64,000 nucleotides of DNA from Paralithodes platypus (Eukaryota; Arthropoda; Malacostraca; Decapoda; Lithodidae). The DNA lies in contig CM064502.1 of assembly GCA_032716605.1 (NCBI GenBank), positions 55,395,556 through 55,459,555 on the forward strand. The letters are read 5' to 3'. The position numbers and the translations under genes are program-made. The notes beneath the pieces are model-generated. The model searched no databases, had not been told where the DNA came from, and worked only from the letters and a program-made list of their open reading frames with translations. The stretch's first letter is position 1. Every line of letters begins with the position of its first letter. Positions 41,205 to 51,659 of this stretch are shown here, in pieces.

Positions 41205-41735
41205 GGCGGGTGCCCAACCCCGAAAGGAGTTGAAATAGGAGAGTTATCCCCCCGCCAAAGGCGGCTTTCTAGGACCTTTCCTAGCTGATGCTGAGAGGAT
41301 TGGGTTCTAGGCATGTGGTGATGGGCTGGTCTATCAGAGTGAGAGCTGAGCAATCTCTGTCATACCCATAGCTTACTCCGACTGTTCCTTTTACTTATAT
41401 ATTTTCTAGATCTCAAGTAACGGCGTCTCTTCCGTGGATTGACCTCCCTACTGCCAATCTAGAGGTTGGCAGATTGGGAGCCAAAGCGTCACATTTTTCC
41501 TTTGCCCCTCAACTTTCCCTTCATAATTGCTGAGAGGCACAGGGCCTTGGGTGGGGCTTTGGTTTCCCGGGTGTTTCTGCACCCTCCTCAGCTCTCTGCC
41601 TTGTATTAGCTTCGGTCCCCTGGGCTTTATTTGTGATAAGCAGAGAGGGTTTTGTGGGGGTGCTCAGTTATGGCCTTGGCCTTGCTAAGGACCTTGGGGC
41701 TGCTCGGCCAGACAGCCTCGGGAACAGCAACAACA
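41205..41735 (+). mobile_element. SINE-like family A, full length, 12-bp target duplication
   Basis: 531 bp, flanked by ACTTTGGCTTCA at 41193-41204 and 41736-41747. It begins GGCGGGTGCCCAACCCCGAA, includes CCGCCAAAGGCGGCTTTCTA (a hairpin), CTGGTCTATCAGAGTGAGAG and the GC-rich tail, and ends in (CAA)n. This is the best reference copy in the window. I could not find a convincing Pol III promoter, so SINE is a working label. Confidence 0.9.
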
Positions 41736-41991
41736 ACTTTGGCTTCAATATACTGTAGTTGTTGTTGATGATACTTTTATTTTATACTAGCCCTAGGCCC
41801 TCTCAAGGCTACTGTTGGAGGAGGTGGTACAGAGTTTTAAGTCACTTATAATATACTGTAGTACAATCTGCTAATACTATAAACAGCATATCCATTATTG
41901 TCCAAACTATCACCAGACCAGCCCTTTAAACTTTAATGTTTATAAGAATATAATCTAATATACATATTTACATGTCTAAATATACATTAGA

Positions 41992-42920
41992 TAGGGTAAG
42001 ACGGGGTAATTTCGCCGAAAATCGCGTATTTTGACGAATAGAAACTGCCACAAATGGAATTTTTAAATTTGAAATTTGTTATCTATACATTCAGCCTTTC
42101 TCCTATAGATGCCCCCCAAAAAAAAAAATATATATATATAATGTTTTGGTCACGCTGCCGAATTTTTGAAAAAAGTTACTCTCGCGGCGAAATTACCCCG
42201 CCAGGCAGGGTAATTTCGCCGCGACCTATTTTACGCATCATCTAGCTAGTAAACTAGATAACATATGACTAATGGCCAGACAAAACACTAGCGCGCAGGT
42301 AAAAGCAATGAAAACATTCACAAACCCAAACGGCCACAAAACATGCCAATAGAAACACGTCACACGCACACACAAACAACTGAAAAGGGCAGGCAGAGAT
42401 GCAGGTGTGTCACACGTGTAGGCCTAGGCGCCACTGTGTCTAGTGCGGGTCTGGAGTTGTGGACGTGTCTAGTGCGGTTGTGTACATATTTATTAGGCCT
42501 ACGGGTGTGGAAGTATTTAGTGCGGGTGTGGACTTGTCTAGTGTGGGTGCGGCGTGTAGGTTGCTAGTGCAATGTACCAGGCAGCAGCTGACGGCTACTG
42601 CCAACACTGTGTCATATGCAAACATACAAACAAACAAACACACATACAAACCATCCACAAACACCCCCACACATCCCGACCATACCGTCAGACGCGCCGC
42701 TAGCCTCGGCTCCAGGTCACGCGAAACTGCAACAAAACCTAAGCCAAACTAGATCTACAACCTAAGCCAAACTAGCTATACAACCTAAGTCAAACTTGCT
42801 CCACAACCTAAACCAAAACTGCTCTACAACCTAAGCCAAACTGCAGCTAATAGTTTCGGAGATATCGGCGTTTGAATGCAAATTATTAGCGCCGCGGCGA
42901 AATTACCCCGTCTTACCCTA
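41992..42920. mobile_element. Non-autonomous DNA transposon, GGGTAAGACGGGG ends
   Basis: Perfect inverted ends of about 26 bp (TAGGGTAAGACGGGGTAATT then TCGCCG), 929 bp apart, with TA at both borders as a possible target duplication. Two further copies of GGTAATTTCGCCGCG lie inverted around 42190-42225. The interior carries 10-25 bp tandem phrases (AACCTAAGCCAAACT, 42735-42845; TCTAGTGCGGGT, 42437-42550). No transposase. Confidence 0.85.
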
Positions 42921-42929
42921 CATAATATT

Positions 42930-43720
42930 GTGGATGTTGGTGTACCTCTGATAAGGGAAAGCAATGAGTGGTGGTTGCCTGTACTAGTGTTTGTTGATAA
43001 TACATTTCTGATGAGTGATAGTGAGTGGGAATTATAGGGTCTGGTAAATATGTTTGGAACAGTGTGCCAGAAACAGAACCTGAAGGTAAATGAGGGGAAG
43101 AGCAAGGTTATGGTCTTTGAAAGGGGTGCAGTCACAGAGTATGAGGTAAGATTGAATAGTCAGGTTATGGAGATTGTCAGCTCATTAAGTATTTGGGCAG
43201 TGTGATGGGTACAGATGTGAGTATGGAAGATGAAGTGTGGGAGAGGGTGCAACAGGGGAAGAGGGTTGTAGGAATGCTGAAAGCAGTGACAAGGAATAGG
43301 GTGGTCAGTATGGAAGTAAAGAAGTCATTGTATGATAGTGTGGTAATCCCGACATTGACATGTGGGATTGAAGCATGGACGTTGTTGAAGAGGCACAAAT
43401 CAAGAGTGAGAGGGATGGAAATGAGTTACTTGAGAAGTGCATGTGGAGTTACATGGAGGGATAGACAGATGAATGAGGAAGTAAGAGAGCAGTGTGGTGT
43501 GGATGTGCTGGAAAGAGTGAAAAGGAACAACTTGAGATGGTTCATCGATGTAGAATGTATGGGAAGCAAGAGAATGACTAGGAGAGTCTACAAGAGTGAT
43601 GTGGAAGGACAGAGAGGGAGAGGCAGACTAAGAGTGGGGTGGAAGGATGGAGTTGAAAGGTATATGAGTGAAAGTGGTGTTGGAGGAAAATCTGAAAGGG
43701 GTGTAATGCTTTCCGTAAGT
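42930..43720 (+). pseudogene. LINE family K fragment, best preserved
   Basis: FGTVCQKQNLKVNEGKSKVM-type start, then VGMLKAVTRNRVVSMEVKKS, LTCGIEAWTLLKRHKSRVRG, YLRSACGVTWRDRQMNEEVR and RWFIDVECMGSKRMTRRVYK. This is the post-catalytic third of the RT. From 43193 it is one open frame of 188 codons. It ends just before exon 4 with the usual 3' terminus missing. Confidence 0.87.
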
Positions 43721-43760
43721 ATCGTGAAAATTTGTGTCGAGTTAGTGGAGTATAACTGAC

Positions 43761-43919
43761 CTGGACCTGATCGACGGTAACCTTAATGGACTTATGGGGC
43801 TTGGCCAGTGTAGCCTGCATCTCTCGGGTGCGGTGTAACCACTCCACGTCCTCGAAGGCCACCGAACACCCCACCAGCTGCTGTCCGGGGTAGAAGTCAT
43901 AACGCCGGAACTCTGAATC
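43761..43919 (-). CDS. UBE2O: UBE2O exon 4 (FYPGQ block)
   Basis: 53 codons, phase 0/0, donor CAG|GTCAGT. It encodes DSEFRRYDFYPGQQLVG, then VEWLHRTREM and KSIKVTVDQVQ. FYPGQ followed by a W-L pair about 14 residues on is a signature of this module in UBE2O. The VDQVQ end joins exon 5 VVQLGVRW exactly as VEEVQ joins VVELKVTW in vertebrates. A LINE fragment ends only about 40 nt downstream of the donor. Confidence 0.94.
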
Positions 43920-43934
43920 CTACGGAGGGAACAA

Positions 43935-43935
<1 letters not shown>

Positions 43936-43968
<33 letters not shown>
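43936..43968. repeat. (AAT)n microsatellite
   Basis: About 10 AAT units, directly next to the exon 4 acceptor. Confidence 0.95.
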
Positions 43969-44063
43969 TGCTGGTATTTAATTTGTTCGAGCACCAATTC
44001 TCCAAGTGGATTCACGAGCACTCACATTAACTTAAATTTTCCCATTTAAAAAAAAAAAAAAAG

Positions 44064-44310
44064 CTAATAGTCATCAGTAACTCTATGCTCCCCAGTATCA
44101 TAAGCCCTCAGAAATATGTGCAACTTCAGTTGTTTCTTAAAAGCGTCAACATAATTCAACTGCTTAAGTGACACTGGAAGTCGATTGAATAGACGTGGGG
44201 CAACATAAGAAAAGGATCTAGCAGCAAAAGCACGTTCCCCAATGGCTCTGGGCTCATAAAAGCGATATGGGTCATCACCACTACTGTACGCAAATTCACA
44301 TTTGACTCAT
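44064..44310 (-). pseudogene. LINE ORF2 C-terminus
   Basis: The frame reads CEFAYSSGDDPYRFYEPRAI, GERAFAARSFSYVAPRLFNR and LPVSLKQLNYVDAFKKQLKL, then HIFLRAYDTGEHRVTDDY and TAG at 44064-44066. The RAF..RSFSY.APRLFNRLP...FKKQLK pattern is the end of a non-LTR reverse transcriptase, a different family from 20403 and 5490. Confidence 0.8.
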
Positions 44311-44411
44311 TAGTGTTGGAAATAGAAGATCCAAATATAATATCTTTAGTAATGAAAGGCTGGGAACCTCCTTTATCAACACTTACAAGGAGTTACCTCC
44401 ACGCCATTTTA

Positions 44412-44741
44412 TTAAGGGAGCCCACCTCGCTTTTTTTCTCTTTCTCTCCCTCTCTCTTTGGCTTGTATCAATTCGGTCCCATTCAGCCTACTGTTTTCTG
44501 ATGTGTACCCCCATCCCGGTGTCAATATTTTACTGTTTTGACAGCAAGCTAAATTTGTAAATTTTTTGAATAGAAAAATGTCTCCGGCGAAGCCGAATTT
44601 CTCCATACAATGTTGGCTCAAAATGACACCTGGATGGGGATAAACGTCTTAAAACAGTTGGCTGAATGGGGCCGAATGGATACAAACCAGGAAAAGAGAA
44701 AAAAGGAGAGAAAGAGAAAAAAAGACAGTGACCTCCCTTAA
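44412..44741. mobile_element. TTAA-type element, family P copy 2
   Basis: TTAAGGGAGCCCACCTCGCT to GACAGTGACCTCCCTTAA, 330 bp, both TTAA sites intact. Reference copy for 32018-32370. Confidence 0.8.
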
Positions 44742-44747
44742 CATAAA

Positions 44748-44821
44748 TTTGTTTGTGACTACCATGGTTCTCCTTTTTCTTCTATTTGTTTGTGACTACC
44801 CTGGTTCTCCTTTTTCTTCTA
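44748..44821. repeat. 37-bp tandem duplication
   Basis: ATTTGTTTGTGACTACCATG...TTTTTCTTCT twice in a row with one substitution. Confidence 0.9.
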
Positions 44822-44916
44822 TCAAAGGGCTAAGCATGGGCACATTCCAAAGGGTCCTCTCAGAATTGGCTAAAAATGAAGAAACATGCAAATTATGCTA
44901 ATAGTACAGTATAGGG

Positions 44917-45274
44917 TTAAAGGTGGGGGTGCATGTGTTGAGGTAAACATGGACAAATAATCGCCAACCCGCATATAATTATCTTGTAAAATGCAATGTC
45001 ACTGAAATAATTATTAACAGTGGTATAAAGGATTTTGCGGATCGCCTATACCGGGCCTGTGACGTCATAGTGACGTCACACCAGTATCCTCATCCTAGAC
45101 TGGAATGTGGACTTACACTCCTGTGACGTCACAGGCCCGGTATAGACGATCCACAAAATCAGTTATACCATTGTTAATAATTATTTCAGTGCCATCGCAT
45201 TTTGCAAGATAATTATGTACAGCTTGGCGATTATCATTCCATGTTTATCTCAACCCATGCGCCCCCACCTTTAA
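44917..45274. mobile_element. Foldback element with TGACGTCA palindromes
   Basis: 358 bp from TTAAAGGTGGGGGTGCATGT to CATGCGCCCCCACCTTTAA. The arms are inverted repeats of about 150 bp, including AATAATCGCCAACCCGCATA, CTGAAATAATTATTAACA and GATCGCCTATACCGGGCCTG. Only about 55 bp remain unpaired. Three GTGACGTCA sites, identical to the CRE core, cluster at 45058-45130. Confidence 0.9.
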
Positions 45275-45279
45275 AGTAC

Positions 45280-46270
45280 AGTCAATTTTTATTGATAGTC
45301 AAAATTTCCATATACTGTATATATATACACACAGTCTGTGTGCGACATACACACGTGTCTACATGTGCGATTCATGACATGCGCGGGGACACCAAAAATC
45401 CCTTAATATTGACATATAAGCCCATGCACATACCGCATCACTAATTTAACTTTTATACCCCCATCGTAGCCATTGTTTATGCTCCCGGCGGCAGGAAGTA
45501 TGGTATTTCATCTGACGCACATATTGTTACATCATGCCTCAACCAACACTTAGAATATCCTCGAGTACTTAACATTGAACATTGAATAGAGAAATATACC
45601 AAATAAAATGTACCTGTACTGTGGTTGTATTCCGAATGATAACCCTTAAACATTGTGTTTTTGTAGCATAGGTTATGTTAATTTCTCTCTTTCATCCTAT
45701 GACTTAGACTGCTTTATACTTTGTGTGTCCAGGTATTTTGACTCCAATGTCCCTTGAATTTGGCTCTGTCACTCTTTTAACTTTGGGGGGGACACTCGCT
45801 AGAGGCAACCTGCCTTTTGTCTTCTCCATACACATAGAAGGAAAAAACAAAACAAAATATCCATAAAAATTAGGTATTGTTGGCCTAGTAGCCGTCAGGC
45901 AACATTTGGCATTGATGTATGATTAGCGTGTTGGAGCAAAATAATAGCAAAACATGGTGTGCCATTCAAATCAGTTCTTATATGTATTTTTATTTTATTT
46001 CCTTCATAGTGGCATCCGCATGAATGACGTACAGTACCTTGGGAAATATTTAGGGTACCGGTACCCCCAACGAGGTTTATGGTTCTTGGTTGACAGTTAT
46101 AAGGTAAAACCGGGTCTTATGGGACCCAGCTGAGGTCATATATTACATATAGGCTCTCACATCATTGACGGAGAGAACCACTAATAAATGTATAAATTAA
46201 GCCTTTCATGTAATTTCCTACGAACCCAACCAGAATGATAGACTTTATAATTTTTTCAGTAGAGTACAGA
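45280..46270. other. Intron 3, central part
   Basis: 45600-45790 resembles the 3' UTR of the LINE at 52850-52980 (CCTATGACTTAGACTGC, GTGTGTCCAGG). 46100-46195 is a repeat (GGGACCCAGCTGAGGTCATA, GGCTCTCACATCATTGACGG) also seen at 10290-10380. The rest is unassigned. Confidence 0.5.
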
Positions 46271-46272
46271 AG

Positions 46273-46490
46273 CTTAAGCCGGAGTCACACAAGCCTTTTT
46301 TCGAGCAATATTTTACAGGCAATTATGGTCTGGAAGCTTCAAAAATTACACTTTATCAGAATTCGGCTGCCAAACATAATCTACCTTCAGTCTAGTTACC
46401 GATACCAGTGCGGAAAAGTCCCGAAATAATACGAGAAAAAATTGCTCATAGAAAATTGCCGGAAAAAACGCTCGTGTGACAGCGGCTTTA
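46273..46490. mobile_element. MITE family I, second subfamily
   Basis: TTAAGCCGGAGTCACACAAG to CGCTCGTGTGACAGCGGCTT; partner of the 8192 copy. Confidence 0.8.
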
Positions 46491-46744
46491 CACCCTTGGT
46501 TTGTATTTGTTATGGACAGAGGGGCATAGGCACAACTGTCCAAATGAGATAATGAACTCATTGCTAACCTTTGAGGCACTGGTGAGCTTGAAAAATCAAA
46601 ACAAAAGATTATATTAATAATGCAATAACACATACAAAATTATAAATACAGTACTGTACTGTACTAAGAAAAGCACATACTATTCACCCGTCACAAACAT
46701 TGGCTCCATCATTAATATACCAATATTGAAAATTGACCATATTT

Positions 46745-46832
46745 GGGTGTTAATTAAATGAGGTATATATATACTGTATAATATATATATATACTGTATA
46801 ATTAAATGAGGTATATATATACTGTATAATAG
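46745..46832. repeat. Tandem AT-rich duplication
   Basis: ATTAAATGAGGTATATATAT then ACTGTATAAT occurs twice around a shorter ATATACTGTATA unit. Confidence 0.85.
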
Positions 46833-46988
46833 AACACATATTGCAAAATAATATTAAACAATTATATAACTTAAAACTAATGAACACAAATTGTCAAGCT
46901 CACAATAACCTTGCCTGTACATCAAACTTGATACAAAAAACTGCTGGTAGATTGGACCTCACAAACATCCTTGGTTTCAGTTAATACA

Positions 46989-47345
46989 TTAAGGGGGGAT
47001 GGTTCACTTTTCGGGCGATTTTTGCATGTATTCATTATTTTACTAGTGTCCTCCCTAGACCTCCATCAAATTTAAAAAAACATCCATTAGATCCCCCTTC
47101 TAGATTAATTTGTACATTTTTCGGTAGAAAATGTGCCGGTTCTTCCAACATTACAGGCTCACTATGGTTCACCAGGGAAAAATTCGACACCTAAGTAGCA
47201 CGAAAGGTCTAAATATTGACTACAAAATGGGGCGAAAGGTCTTAAAATTTACTAACTAATGGGGCAAACATCTTAACATCTGAAAACTAATGGGGCTAAA
47301 CACGAGGGAAAAAGTGGTCCAGAAAACCGGCCCATCCCCCCTTAA
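46989..47345. mobile_element. TTAA-type element, family L copy 3
   Basis: TTAAGGGGGGATGGTTCACT to CCGGCCCATCCCCCCTTAA, 357 bp; closer to the 60488 copy than to the two others. Confidence 0.8.
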
Positions 47346-47449
47346 AAGATAGGATTGTATATTCAGTTAATCATATGTTGTTATTTTCTATTTTGTTATG
47401 GATTGTATTCAGGTAATTGTATATGATAATGTCATGAAAATAAATTATA

Positions 47450-48470
47450 ATTAAACTTAATGTTTTGCAGTTTTTATAGTGTTTTTTGCAGCGTTTACAG
47501 TTCGTGTCAGAGTCTTTGCCGAAGCCAAGTTCAGAAGATGGAAAGAGGGCATGGCAAGTAAAGGGTTAAGAGTTAAAAATAAAACCAAGGTTTTACACAT
47601 TAGATTAGGGTTAGGAATGGTAGAAAAAAGTGGTGCAAATACATGCTGAAAAGGGGTGGACGCGAACTGAATACAGTGTAGCATCTGCCGCAGATGGGAA
47701 CAACCCGGGATGAAGCGCTGCACTATAAAAAAAGGGTCCTCTATCAAGGAAGAAGTCCAAAATTGAGAAATTTGTATGCATAGTATACAAAGGGGAGCTT
47801 GTATTTGATGACCGGCTCGAGAGTGTTAACTTTGGCAATGAGGCACTTGAGATGGTGGACAAGTTTTGCTACTTGGGTGATAACCATCTCTGCCGGTGGT
47901 GGGGCTGAGGCAGCCACTATCGCCAGAATAAGCTGCGGCTGGGGAAAGTTTAGAGAACTTTTGCCACTACTCACCATGAGAAGACTCCCTCTCCCCTTGA
48001 AGGGAAAGGTGTACGCTTCATGCGTTAGAAGGGCAATGACATGTGATTCAGAAACGTGGCCTGTCAAAACGGATGATATCAACAGAATAGAACGCAATGA
48101 GATCAGAATGGCGAGATGAATATGTGGTGCCAAACTGCAAGATAGGATAATCAAGTGAAGAGCTAAGGAGAAGGTTAGGTATCAGGAGTATCGGTGATGA
48201 GATGCGTACTAGCAGGCTTGGATTGTTTGGATATGTGGAGAGGATAGATGAACAAAGTTGGGTGAAAAGATGCTAGTCCATGAATGTGGAGGGAGCTGCA
48301 CCAAGGGGCGGACCAAGAAAGACGTGGGATCGGACTTTGCGGTCTGATCTTAAATCAAAGAACCTGACAAGTGAGGCAGCTCTGAACAGGGTTGCCTGGA
48401 ACGCCGCCATAAGGACGTGAGGCTGGAACCGCGCTTCGTGTGGAACACTCGGTCTTTAAATTTGTGTATG
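47450..48470 (+). pseudogene. LINE family Q fragment with 3' end
   Basis: LEMVDKFCYLGD at about 47848-47883, then CGWGKFRELLPLLTMRRLPL, KGKVYASCVRRAMTCDSETW and INRIERNEIRMAR. These are the C-terminal RT features of a non-LTR element (VDKFCYLGD, RxAMxYGSEtW-like). The 3' end GAGGGAGCTGCACCAAGGGG to CGCTTCGTGTGGAACACTCG follows. Multiple frameshifts. Confidence 0.82.
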
Positions 48471-49395
48471 TAGATGTATATACTAAACAAAGTCTCCCTG
48501 CAGCGCATATATGCTCAAGTCTCCCTGCAGCACATATATGCTCCACACCAGTCTGGACAGTGATACAGGAAGACAGTGCCACAACAAGACTTTACTGTAC
48601 AGGAGGACTGTTGATCCAAACTATTTCCATACTTTCCTTTTAGTTGCCTTGAACAACATTCAGTAGAATACGTGAGGCATACTCAGTTTTTTCTGCACTA
48701 AATGTGAAGGCTCCATTACCACCAGGGGTAAAAAAGGTAAACATCCAAATTAACAGAAACTCATACTGTATCTCTTGATTATGTCCATTTAAATTATTGT
48801 CAAAATAAAACTTGGTAATTCTACTTTGAAATACAATAATGGTGAGCCTGCAAAAGGTGCTGAACCAATAAAAACAGACACGATCACGATTAATATCCAT
48901 TTTCTAATTTTGGATATCAATCTAATCATGTACTCAGACCCAACTGCATTATCGAAAGCCTAATGTTTTAGTGAGAGGAAAGAACCAGTTTTACTTAAAT
49001 AAAAAAAAAATTAGTATAAATATACAGTAGAAGACAATAAATATAAATATACCAGTACTTACATAGGCCTATGTGATAAAATAATTTCATTATATTTCAT
49101 CTTGGTAAGTGCCAGTGTATATACATACATACTAATATATTACATACATAATACAGCAAACGTAAGTGTGGAAATAGTGAACCTAAAGACAGCTACAGCC
49201 AATCTACCATAAACAGTAAACTACAGGATGGTGGTGAATTCAATTACCCAGGGTAGATATGAGCCCTGGGTAACCCAACTCTAAGTCAACCTTTACCATC
49301 ATACAACATAAGAGCAAAGTTGACTGTAAGATATGAATGTGGATGCAACAAGGCCAGATGTTACCATGAGCTTGACAGGACAGTACCAGTCTAAC
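48470..49395. other. Intron 3, part near exon 3
   Basis: A 27-bp tandem pair (AGTCTCCCTGCAGC.CATATATGCTC, 48490-48543) and AT-rich intron. No gene recognised on either strand. Confidence 0.5.
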
Positions 49396-49554
49396 CCTGT
49401 CTCGTGTGTCCTTGATGTCGTCCAGCACCAGGGCCTCCCCATCGGACATGATGCAGCGGGATCCATCACTACACTGCATCACCAGCCGACACTTCACCAT
49501 GTGCACCATTCCCACCCATGAGTCCAGGGCCACTGCTATGTCTGTTGTGAACTC
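49396..49554 (-). CDS. UBE2O: UBE2O exon 3 (SH3-like/CR1 region)
   Basis: 53 codons, phase 0/0. The acceptor is CCCCAG and the donor CAGG|GTTAGA. The product runs from EFTTDIAVALDSWVGMVH to KDTRDR and includes CSDGSRCIMSDGEALVLDD. This matches the family's YDCWLGKV and LSNGARCSMNTEDGAKLYD blocks. The donor GTTAGA departs from consensus at position +3. Confidence 0.92.
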
Positions 49555-49699
49555 CTGGGGAACAAGTTATGAAATTAATGTCAATAACACTAAGGTTACT
49601 ACTGTACTATCACCACCACCTACAAATTCATGGCCACTGCTACTGTATGTCTGTTGTCAACTGCTGAGGAACGACAAGTAATTAACATCAATATGGTAA

Positions 49700-49775
49700 C
49701 ACTATGGTCTTCCTTAGGGACTCGGGGATGTCCGGCCAGGCAGCTTAGGGAATGACAACAACAACAACTATGGAC
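49700..49775 (+). mobile_element. SINE-like family A, 3' fragment
   Basis: CTTCCTTAGGGACTCGGGGA and GGCCAGGCAGCTTAGGGAAT followed by ACAACAACAAC. Confidence 0.7.
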
Positions 49776-49924
49776 ACTACTGTATTTATCAACACCACCC
49801 ACAAGTCCAGGGCCACTCCTCCTGAACATCTGACTCTGTTGTCAACTCCTACATAACAAAAAGCTATCAACAACTGAGGATAAAATGTCTTGTGAACTCC
49901 TGTGAACAAAACAGCAATAAATAA

Positions 49925-50370
49925 TTATCTATCTAATTACAGCTAGGCGCCTCAATCTCGGAGGGGGTGGCCATGAATGAATCACCTCCATGCTCCCCTG
50001 TCATCCATCAGCTGGCATCCTTCCTCCCACCTATCACTTTCACTCAAAAACCTTGTAACTCCATCCTTCCACCTCATTCTCACTTTACCTCTTCCTCTCT
50101 GACCTTCCTTTATTTATTTTGTTTATGAATAGTTTAACCAGACCACTGAGTTACAATATGTACGCTGGCCTTCCACCTCACTCTCATAAACTCTTCTAGT
50201 AATTCTCTCTCTCCATACGCTCCACATGACCGAACCACCCCAAGGTATTTCACTTCACGCTCTTCAGTACATCGATGCCACATTGCTCTCGTACTTCCCC
50301 ATTTGTCTATCTGTCTTTTGAACTCTTCATGTGACTCCACACAATCGCCGGTAAAACGACGGCGCAATCA
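49925..50370 (-). pseudogene. LINE family K 3' end, minus
   Basis: CTAT tail, then GGTGGCCATGAATGAATCAC and a broken frame equivalent to the RMG.E..T...YES region (50060-50340). An unrelated piece with TTTAACCAGACCACTGAGTT is inserted at 50110-50160. Confidence 0.7.
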
Positions 50371-50674
50371 GAGAAGTTTTGGTCACAAGATCAAATAAAC
50401 AGATATAATTTCCACCTTACACAAGAACAACTTGATGCACAATGTTCTAGTCTTCACCATTCACAGGATAACAAAAATTACTGCCTCTGATATATAACAT
50501 GGGTTAGACAGAGCCCGAACAGGGACAACACAACAAAAAATAAAAAACAAAAACAAAACCGCATACATATACTGTAGGTCGTCCAGGAGAAAATCCCAGA
50601 GGCCCAGGGAAATAGCGAAAGCGTATAATTTGACTTATTATATTATTACAGTACCTTCTATTAAATTTCCTTTT

Positions 50675-50990
50675 TTCAGTGTGGTGTGGAGGCAGTAGTG
50701 CTGGAAAGTGTGAAAAGGAACACCTTGAGGTGGTTCGGCCATATGGAACGTATGGGAAGCGAGAGAATGACTAAGAGAGTGTACGAGAGCAAGGTGGAAG
50801 GACAGAGAGGGAGAGGTAAACCTAATGAGAGGTGGAAGGATGGAGTGAAGAAGTATATGAATGAAGGCGGTGCTGGTTGGGAGGAGGGGTGTCGACTGAC
50901 TAGGGACAGAGGTGCATGGGGGCGTTTTGTTCGTGGCCACCCCTTCGGGGATCACTGTGTCAGGCAATAGATAGATACACATCTAATGAC
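50675..50990 (+). pseudogene. LINE family K 3' end, plus
   Basis: LESVKRNTLRWFGHMERMGS, ERMTKRVYESKVEGQRGRGK and ERWKDGVKKYMNEGGAGWEE, ending in the complete terminus GGCCACCCCTTCGGGGATCA and CAATAGATAGATA. Open for 94 codons. Confidence 0.88.
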
Positions 50991-51164
50991 GTACCATACC
51001 TTAGGAAAATTAATAGCATCATCTAAGATGATGGATATTTTGCTGACTGGTGTGACCATTTATATTCGCTAAGCTAGCTTATAGGCTAGCAGGGTCCATA
51101 TTATAACTATTAAGCTTTACGTCCTAGATAAAGTAGCCACTAACTTATTAAAAAATCCCTTCTC

Positions 51165-51262
51165 ATTATTGTATTACACTCCAACTATTGAAAGGCAACC
51201 CCGTTCAAGCTATTATAATCTATTAATGGAAAAACGACACTAAACCAATGTATGTATGCATA
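51165..51262. repeat. Interspersed repeat G, copy 2
   Basis: Matches 3961-4065; lies about 95 nt inside intron 2 from exon 2. Confidence 0.6.
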
Positions 51263-51358
51263 AATATATTATGCTGCATAATTATTGAGGTCTCTATTGG
51301 GTCTCTTACACTGTCTTTTTTTTCAACTATCAGTAAAAAAATGTAGAAAGAAACTTAC

Positions 51359-51532
51359 CTCAAGTGGTGTGAGATCATTACTGTCGACGTTCAGGATTAC
51401 AAGGTTGGTGCCGACGACCTGGACGCTGGAGGTGACATGAACCTGCCGACAGTACCCCCGCTGGGTGTCCTTACCACGGATCAGCCGACGCACTACATCA
51501 CCCGGCATCAGAGATCTGTCCGCCAGACCAAC
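51359..51532 (-). CDS. UBE2O: UBE2O exon 2 (SH3-like/CR1 region)
   Basis: This exon has 174 nt, 58 codons, phase 0 at both ends; the acceptor is TTCCAG and the donor GAG|GTAAGT. It encodes VGLADRSLMPGDVVRR, then GKDTQRGYC and VVGTNLVILNVDSNDL. These align with the LEDRSVVPRDVVR and LIGTNCIIYPVNSKDL blocks of UBE2O. In the family this belongs to the N-terminal substrate-recognition region. It is separated from exon 1 by a 3.6 kb intron holding a broken LINE, a Tigger-like element and foldback repeats. Confidence 0.93.
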
Positions 51533-51659
51533 CTGGAACATTTAATGGGTTAGATTCTTCACCTTTGCATTCACACTATATACTGTTAAGTAAGAATATG
51601 CCCTACAAATCCTATTGCGTGTCGTACAAGGCGACTAAAGGGGGAATAAGTTTCACCTA

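Noticed and set aside
42343..42752. Overlapping plus-strand frames in the 929-bp DNA element
   Set aside because: They arise from tandem phrases and show no transposase motif.
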